This document shows, piece by piece, positions 46,101 through 51,343 of a DNA stretch of 51,343 nt. The stretch comes from Pseudomonas abyssi (GTDB lineage Bacteria; Pseudomonadota; Gammaproteobacteria; Pseudomonadales; Pseudomonadaceae). Made by a program: the position numbers and the translations under genes. Numbering within the stretch: position 1 is the first letter of the stretch; every line of letters begins with the position of its first letter. The stretch is from the NCBI RefSeq assembly GCF_002307495.1, contig NZ_NTMR01000031.1, forward strand, positions 1 to 51,343, written 5' to 3'. The notes under the pieces were generated by a model. The model worked only from the letters and a program-made list of their open reading frames with translations, made no database searches and was not told where the DNA came from.

Positions 46101-47425
46101 GCGCATCTGTCGTCGTGCGTGAATACGCGTGTCTGACCACTGCACCGGTAGCGCCCGATGATCTTGATTATGCACAGGTATCGGAAAGCGCGTTCGACTG
46201 GCTTTGTGAGCTGAGTGCTCGCTTTAACAGCAATGGCGCGAAACTGCTACAGGTGCAGGGGCGTCGCTCGCTGAAGTGGGACTCCTACGTGGGCGTGCTG
46301 GAGACCCCCTGTGGCACGCGCCTGGAAATCGTACCCAAGCACCACGAAGAGGGTGATTGCCTGCAAAAAGGACGGCAGTTGCTGCGTAAGCTTATTCAGC
46401 GAGCTCTGGATCTGAAAGCCCGTGAGGCATCGGTGGCAGGGTTAGAGCTGTTTGAGGCGCCGCTCAGCGAATGGGTAATGGCGCAGTTTTTGGCGGAGCT
46501 CGACCTGTTGGTGAAACGGGGTGTGCGGTTCGACTATCAACGTGTCGAGGAGGAACAGCGCTTTTTGCGTGGCCAGCTCAACGTGGTTGCACAGATGCGT
46601 CAGCGCCCCGGAAAGCAGCACTACTTCCAAATTCGCCATGATGTATTTCAACCGAACCGCGCTGAGAACCGTCTGCTCAAATCAGCTTTGGAGCAGGTGG
46701 CGAAGAGTACCAGGGATGCTAACAACTGGCGGCTAGCCGCTGAGCTGCGCGCGATGCTCAGCGATTTGCCCGCAAGCCGTCAGATCGACTTGGACTTCCG
46801 GGCTTGGAGCACCGACCGCCTGATGGCGCACTACCAGGCAATAAAGCCCTGGTGCGAGCTGATCCTCAATCAGCAGATGCCGCTGGCGGTGAGCGGTGAG
46901 TGGCGCGGAATGAGCATGCTGTTCCCGATGGAGAAGCTGTTTGAACGCTATGTAGAGGGCTGGCTGAGGAACTGCCTAGTGCCAGGTGCCGAGCTGATTA
47001 CGCAGGGCAAAGGGGGCGGTGAGTCTTTGTGCAAACAAGGTTCAAAACCGGTGTTTAAGTTGAAGCCCGACTTCCTTGTTGATAACGATGGTAGGCGTTG
47101 GGTCTTGGATGCAAAGTGGAAACGCGCCGCGCAGGGGGCTGAGAAAAAGAAAGAAGCACTGCGTGAAGCGGATTTTTATCAGTTGTTCGCCTATGGTCAC
47201 AAATACCTGGATGGCAAGGGCGAGCTGGCGCTGATCTACCCGAGAACCCGACAATTCGACCAGCCGCTGCCACCCTTTGATTACAGCCCGGATTTGCGGC
47301 TTTGGGCTTTACCTTTTGATTTAGACGCTGATAGGTTACTGATCGATGATGAGATGCAGTTCACAGACTGCATGAGGGCGGCAATGGGTACTGCTCCGCT
47401 CGACCAGGCAGTAATACCGGGATAA
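46097..47425 (+). CDS. mcrC: McrC-type nuclease subunit
   Basis: A 442-residue McrC. The N-terminal part mediates contact with the McrB ring. The C-terminal PD-(D/E)xK nuclease is visible as D325 ([12 protein letters not shown]) and D338-A-K340 (WVLDAKWK). It begins with GTG overlapping the mcrB stop (GTGA), so the two are translationally coupled. Together they should cut DNA carrying modified bases. Confidence 0.93.
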   Translation: MSASVVVREYACLTTAPVAPDDLDYAQVSESAFDWLCELSARFNSNGAKLLQVQGRRSLKWDSYVGVLETPCGTRLEIVPKHHEEGDCLQKGRQLLRKLIQRALDLKAREASVAGLELFEAPLSEWVMAQFLAELDLLVKRGVRFDYQRVEEEQRFLRGQLNVVAQMRQRPGKQHYFQIRHDVFQPNRAENRLLKSALEQVAKSTRDANNWRLAAELRAMLSDLPASRQIDLDFRAWSTDRLMAHYQAIKPWCELILNQQMPLAVSGEWRGMSMLFPMEKLFERYVEGWLRNCLVPGAELITQGKGGGESLCKQGSKPVFKLKPDFLVDNDGRRWVLDAKWKRAAQGAEKKKEALREADFYQLFAYGHKYLDGKGELALIYPRTRQFDQPLPPFDYSPDLRLWALPFDLDADRLLIDDEMQFTDCMRAAMGTAPLDQAVIPG

Positions 47426-47429
47426 AGGA

Positions 47430-50400
47430 ATGACCGAAGATCAACTGGAGCAGGAAGCACTCGGCTGGCTGGGTGAGTTGGGCTATCAGCACCTCTATGG
47501 GCCGGATATTGCCCATGATGGCGATAACCCGGAGCGCGAGAGCTACCGTGACGTGGTGCTTGCCATGCGGCTCCGTGCAGCGGTTGCGCGGCTGAACCCC
47601 GCTGTGCCGCTCGCCGCTCGTGAGGAAGCGGTGCGTCAGGTGCTGGAGTTGGGTGTACCTGTTCAGCTGTCTGCCAATCGCCTGTTTCATCGTCTGGTGG
47701 TCAGTGGCGTGCCGGTCCAATATCAGAAAGACGGCGAGACGCGTGGCGATTTCGTGCGTCTGATCGACTGGGCGGATGTGAAGGCCAACGAGTGGCTTGC
47801 GGTCAATCAGTTCAGTATCCAGGGCCTCAAGCATACCCGCCGACCGGATATCATTCTGTTCGTCAATGGCTTGCCTCTGGTACTGGTCGAGCTGAAGAAC
47901 CCGGCGGATGTGAATGCGGATCTGGTCAAAGCGTTCGACCAGATCCAGACCTACAAAGAGCAGATTCCGGACTTATTCCAATACAACGAGATCCTGATTA
48001 TCTCCGATGGTAGCGAAGCCCGAATGGGCTCGCTGTCGGCCGATATCGAGCGCTTCGCCCGTTGGCGCACCATTGATGGTGTGAGTCTCGACCCGCTTGG
48101 GCAGTTCAGCGAGCTGGAAACGTTGATGCGCGGTGTGCTGGCGCCGGAGATGTTGCTCGATTACCTGCGCTACTTCGTGTTGTTCGAGGATGACGGCAGG
48201 TTGGTGAAGAAGATCGCCGGCTATCACCAGTTTCATGCGGTGCGCGCTGCCATCAATCAGGTAGTGGATGCGTCGCGCCCGGGCGGTTCGCACAAGGGCG
48301 GGGTGGTGTGGCACACCCAGGGCTCAGGTAAGAGCATCACTATGACCTGTTTTGCTGCACGGGTGATGCAGGCGAGCCAGATGGAGAACCCCACCATCGT
48401 CGTGATCACCGATCGTAATGATCTGGATGGTCAGCTGTTTGGGGTGTTCTCCCTGTCGCAGGACCTGTTGCGCGAGCAGCCGGTTCAGGTTGCCACCCGC
48501 GGAGACCTGCGGGAAAAGCTGTCCAATCGCCCGAGTGGCGGGATAGTGTTCGCGACCATTCAAAAGTTCATGCCCGGGGAGGATGAAGACAGCTTCCCGG
48601 TGCTGTCTACCCGTTCCAACATCGTCGTCATTGCCGACGAGGCACATCGCACGCAGTACGGCTTCAATGCTGAGCTCAAGGTCGATACGTTGAAGGTGGC
48701 CGAAGGGCAGGCTCGGTATCAGGTGGGCTATGCACAGCACCTGCGTGATGCACTGCCGAATGCCACCTTCGTGGCGTTCACCGGCACGCCGGTTTCCAGT
48801 GAGGACCGTGATACGCGCGCGGTGTTTGGCGACTACATTCACGTCTACGACATGCAGCAGGCAAAGGAAGATGGTGCAACGGTCGCTATCTACTATGAGT
48901 CCCGCTTGGCCAAGCTGGCGCTGAAAGACAGTGATATGCCGCACATTGACGATCAGGTCGATGAGCTGGCTGAGGATGAAGAAGAGGATCAGCAGTCACG
49001 GCTCAAGTCGCGTTGGGCCGCACTGGAAAAGGTGGTGGGTGCAGAGCCACGCATCAAGAGTATTGCGGCAGATCTGATTCAGCATTTCGAGGAACGCAAT
49101 CAAGCGCAGCAGGGCAAGGCCATGGTCGTCACCATGAGTCGTGAGATCTGTGTGCACCTCTACAACGAAATCATCGCGCTGCGTCCTGATTGGCATGACG
49201 AGGACCCGGAGAAGGGCGCCATCAAAGTAGTGATGACTGGCAGCGCATCTGATAAAGCGTTGCTCCGGCCGCATATCTACTCTGGGCAGGTGAAGAAACG
49301 GCTGGAGAAACGCTTCAAAGACCCGAAAGATCCGCTGCAGATCGTGATCGTCCGTGACATGTGGCTGACCGGCTTCGATGCACCCTGTGTGCACACGCTC
49401 TACGTCGACAAGCCGATGAAGGGGCACAACCTGATGCAGGCGATTGCGCGCGTCAATCGGGTGTTCAAGGATAAGCAGGGCGGACTGGTGGTCGACTACA
49501 TTGGCATCGCCAATGAACTCAAGTCGGCGCTGAAGGAGTACACCGCAAGCAAGGGGCGCGGGCGGCCTACTGTCGACGCTCATGAAGCCTATTCGCTGCT
49601 GGCCGAGAAGATGGATATCTTGCGTGGCATGCTGCACGGCTTTGATTACAGCGACTATCTGAATGGCGGCCACAAGCTGTTGGCTGGTGCGGCGAACCAT
49701 ATCCTTGGCCTTGAGGATGGCAAGAAGCGCTTTGCTGACAACGCACTGGCGATGAGTAAGGCGTTTAGCCTGTGCTGCACGCTTGATGAGGCGAAAGCTG
49801 AGCGGGAGGAGGTTGCGTTCTTCCAGGCAATCAAAGTTCTGCTCACCAAGCGAGATATCAGCGCGAAGAAAAAGACCGACGAAGAGCGTGAGTTGGCAAT
49901 CCGCCAGATCATCGGCAATGCGGTTGTGACGGGTGATGTGGTGGACGTGTTTGCGGCTGTTGGCCTTGATAAGCCGAACATCGGTTTGCTCGATGACGAC
50001 TTCCTTGCTGAAGTGCGCAGCCTCCCCGAGAAGAACCTCGCGGTAGAACTACTTGAGCGCCTGCTGGAAGGGGAGATCAAAAGTCGATTCTCCACCAACG
50101 TCGCTCAAGAAAAGAAATTCTCCGAGCTGCTGAGCAATGTCATTGCCCGCTATCAGAACCGTTCCATTGAAACGGCTCAAGTCATTGAAGAACTCATCGA
50201 CATGGCGAAGAAATTCGCCGCCGCTAGCAAACGCGGCGAGACCCTGGGTCTTAACGATGATGAGCTGGCTTTCTACGATGCGTTGGCCAATAACGAGGCT
50301 TCCGTCCGCGAGCTGGGCGATGAGATCCTTGCCAAGATTGCCCATGAGCTGACCGATGGTTTACGCAAAAATGTCACGGTGGATTGGAACAACCGAGACA

Positions 50401-50531
50401 GCGTCCGGGCAAAGCTGCGTCTGATGGTTAAGCGCATTCTTCGCAAATACAAATATCCGCCGGACAAGCAGGAAGAGGCAGCACAGCTGGTGCTGGTGCA
50501 GGCTGAGAAGCTGTGTGAGGAATGGGTGTGA
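47430..50531 (+). CDS. hsdR: Type I restriction subunit HsdR
   Basis: A 1033-residue HsdR. The N-terminal nuclease has D140 ([11 protein letters not shown]) and E154-x-K156 (VELKNP). The SF2 translocase has Walker A QGSGKS (297-302), D403-E-A-H406 and FTGTP. A C-terminal helical region binds the HsdM/HsdS core. It starts four bases after mcrC, directly behind an AAGGA, and is the last gene of the five-gene operon. It cuts DNA that lacks the HsdM mark after translocation. Confidence 0.95.
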   Translation: MTEDQLEQEALGWLGELGYQHLYGPDIAHDGDNPERESYRDVVLAMRLRAAVARLNPAVPLAAREEAVRQVLELGVPVQLSANRLFHRLVVSGVPVQYQKDGETRGDFVRLIDWADVKANEWLAVNQFSIQGLKHTRRPDIILFVNGLPLVLVELKNPADVNADLVKAFDQIQTYKEQIPDLFQYNEILIISDGSEARMGSLSADIERFARWRTIDGVSLDPLGQFSELETLMRGVLAPEMLLDYLRYFVLFEDDGRLVKKIAGYHQFHAVRAAINQVVDASRPGGSHKGGVVWHTQGSGKSITMTCFAARVMQASQMENPTIVVITDRNDLDGQLFGVFSLSQDLLREQPVQVATRGDLREKLSNRPSGGIVFATIQKFMPGEDEDSFPVLSTRSNIVVIADEAHRTQYGFNAELKVDTLKVAEGQARYQVGYAQHLRDALPNATFVAFTGTPVSSEDRDTRAVFGDYIHVYDMQQAKEDGATVAIYYESRLAKLALKDSDMPHIDDQVDELAEDEEEDQQSRLKSRWAALEKVVGAEPRIKSIAADLIQHFEERNQAQQGKAMVVTMSREICVHLYNEIIALRPDWHDEDPEKGAIKVVMTGSASDKALLRPHIYSGQVKKRLEKRFKDPKDPLQIVIVRDMWLTGFDAPCVHTLYVDKPMKGHNLMQAIARVNRVFKDKQGGLVVDYIGIANELKSALKEYTASKGRGRPTVDAHEAYSLLAEKMDILRGMLHGFDYSDYLNGGHKLLAGAANHILGLEDGKKRFADNALAMSKAFSLCCTLDEAKAEREEVAFFQAIKVLLTKRDISAKKKTDEERELAIRQIIGNAVVTGDVVDVFAAVGLDKPNIGLLDDDFLAEVRSLPEKNLAVELLERLLEGEIKSRFSTNVAQEKKFSELLSNVIARYQNRSIETAQVIEELIDMAKKFAAASKRGETLGLNDDELAFYDALANNEASVRELGDEILAKIAHELTDGLRKNVTVDWNNRDSVRAKLRLMVKRILRKYKYPPDKQEEAAQLVLVQAEKLCEEWV

Positions 50532-50607
50532 GAAGTCGAGAACGTGGATGTTTCTGCTCCAGCATGCCGAGCTGCCAGCTGAAGCTTTTATCGTTGGAAG
50601 GCTTGTG

Positions 50608-51049
50608 TGTAGTTGCCCCCGCTAAACCGGACACCACCTCATTCGTTTGATGCCAGTTCCGCCCTGTACTCCCAGGGCGATTTCATTTTCAGCCCCTTGT
50701 GCGGGTGGCTGCGGTTATAGTCTTCGACCCATTCCGGCAACCTAGCCATCACCGTGGCGGCATCAGGGAGATCGTTCAAGTACACATAGTCGCGCTTAAA
50801 CGTCTTCACGAAGGCCTCAGCCATGCCGTTGCTCTGAGGGCTTCTCACCGGTGTGGTGCACACGACAAAGCCCAGAGAGGACGCGAAGGCTCGCGTTTCT
50901 TTGGCAGTGTAGCAACAGCCATTGTCCGTCAGCCATTCCAGCGGATGAGGCACTCGCTCTGACTGGCCGAATCGGTACTGCAAGCTTTACAGCAGCAGGT
51001 CTTGAACCATCTCACCGGGGATGCCAGCAGTAGTCGCCACGTAGCGCAT
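50608..51049 (-). pseudogene. IS3-family (IS2-like) transposase OrfB, 3' remnant
   Basis: A terminal-repeat-like TGTAGTTGCCCCCGCTAAAC begins at 50608. The frame on the minus strand encodes the last part of an IS2-type OrfB: TTAGIPGEMVQDLLL, then YRFGQSERVPHPLEWLTDNG, TTPVRSPQSNGMAEAFVKTF and SHPHKGLKMKSPWEYR. The second Asp and the catalytic Glu (NGMAEAF) are present. A TAA at 50987-50989 interrupts the frame and the 5' two thirds are missing, so the element is dead. Confidence 0.8.
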
Positions 51050-51081
51050 CGTAAGCGTACGGGGAATACACCTTGCGTCGA

Positions 51082-51240
51082 TCAGCCCGGAATCCACTGA
51101 TGCGGCAGCAGTTGCTCGATCTCGCTAGCCTTCTGCGTCGGCAACCGCGTTAGCACGTCCTTCAGGTAGGCATACGGATCATGGCCATTCATGCGAGCTG
51201 ACTGGATCAGGCTCATGAATGCAGCCGCGTGTTTACCGCA
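51082..51240 (-). pseudogene. IS66-family transposase, C-terminal remnant
   Basis: GKHAAAFMSLIQSARMNGHD followed by PYAYLKDVLTRLPTQKASEI and ending LLPHQWIPG is the conserved C-terminus of IS66 TnpC. The preceding codons (51241-51318) are unrelated, so a junction lies near 51240. Confidence 0.75.
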
Positions 51241-51343
51241 AAGCTGGAGTTCAAAAGGTGTGTTCACCGGACGCTTACGGCCTTTTTTTGTAACCGTCCG
51301 GGCAACACACCTCCTCAATTCCGCCTGGTAGCGGCATGGTGTC

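Overview
The gene content points to a gammaproteobacterium of the Pseudomonas group: a Tn4651/Tn5041-type transposon with a TnpS/TnpT resolution system, an ars operon ending in the gapdh-arsJ pair, a PtrA-like copper-responsive protein, a cusCBA-type pump, and overall GC-rich codon use. The window is almost entirely accessory DNA (metal resistance, mobile elements, phage defence). I see no rRNA, tRNA, CRISPR array or housekeeping gene.

Layout. (1) 1-3.3 kb: a minus-strand gtrA / GT2 / ArnT-like glycosyltransferase cassette of the serotype-conversion type. A large palindrome lies on its right (3257-3320), and one arm of the same palindrome is at the left window edge (1-21). (2) 3.4-5.8 kb: a small periplasmic PtrA-like protein, a CzcD-type cation diffusion facilitator and a CzcN/ICMT-like membrane methyltransferase. 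(3) 5.77-25.89 kb: a ~20-kb Tn3-superfamily transposon of the Tn4651/Tn5041 branch, with matching ends, tnpT and tnpS around a likely resolution site at the left, and tnpC-tnpA at the right. Cargo is an orphan MbcA/ParS-like antitoxin, a DUF5131 + TcmP ('three-Cys-motif' and partner) gene pair directly behind tnpS, and a full arsenic cluster: arsC, arsR, arsC, acr3, arsH, a dual-specificity-phosphatase-like gene, gapdh and arsJ. The flavin monooxygenase gene arsO on the opposite strand is split by an IS21-family element (istA/istB) with a clean 5-bp target duplication. (4) 25.9-32.5 kb: ptrA cut by the transposon end, then cusA, cusB (with a fused CusF-like domain), cusC and a Cys/Met/His-rich secreted protein, all on the minus strand. 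(5) 32.7-50.5 kb: a defence-like island with an XRE regulator, two unknown small proteins, a broken IS3 element, an OB-fold protein remnant, a Fic protein, a PLD-nuclease/SF2-helicase fusion, and an operon hsdM-hsdS-mcrB-mcrC-hsdR in which an McrBC system sits inside a type I restriction-modification operon. (6) 50.6-51.3 kb: remnants of an IS3 (IS2-like) and an IS66 transposase.

How the parts work together. The metal genes form three layers: CDF/RND/copper export at the flanks and arsenic detoxification inside the transposon. In the arsenic layer, arsenate is reduced and exported by Acr3, or trapped as 1-arseno-3-phosphoglycerate and exported by ArsJ. The two small periplasmic protein genes on either side of the transposon share an upstream motif and may answer to the same metal sensor. 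The right-hand operon should restrict both unmethylated DNA (HsdRMS) and modified DNA (McrBC). The most interesting candidates for undescribed biology are the DUF5131/TcmP pair tied to a transposon recombinase gene, the PLD-helicase next to a Fic protein, the interleaved type I/McrBC operon whose McrB carries a domain inserted inside its ATPase core, and the palindrome-bounded gtr cassette.
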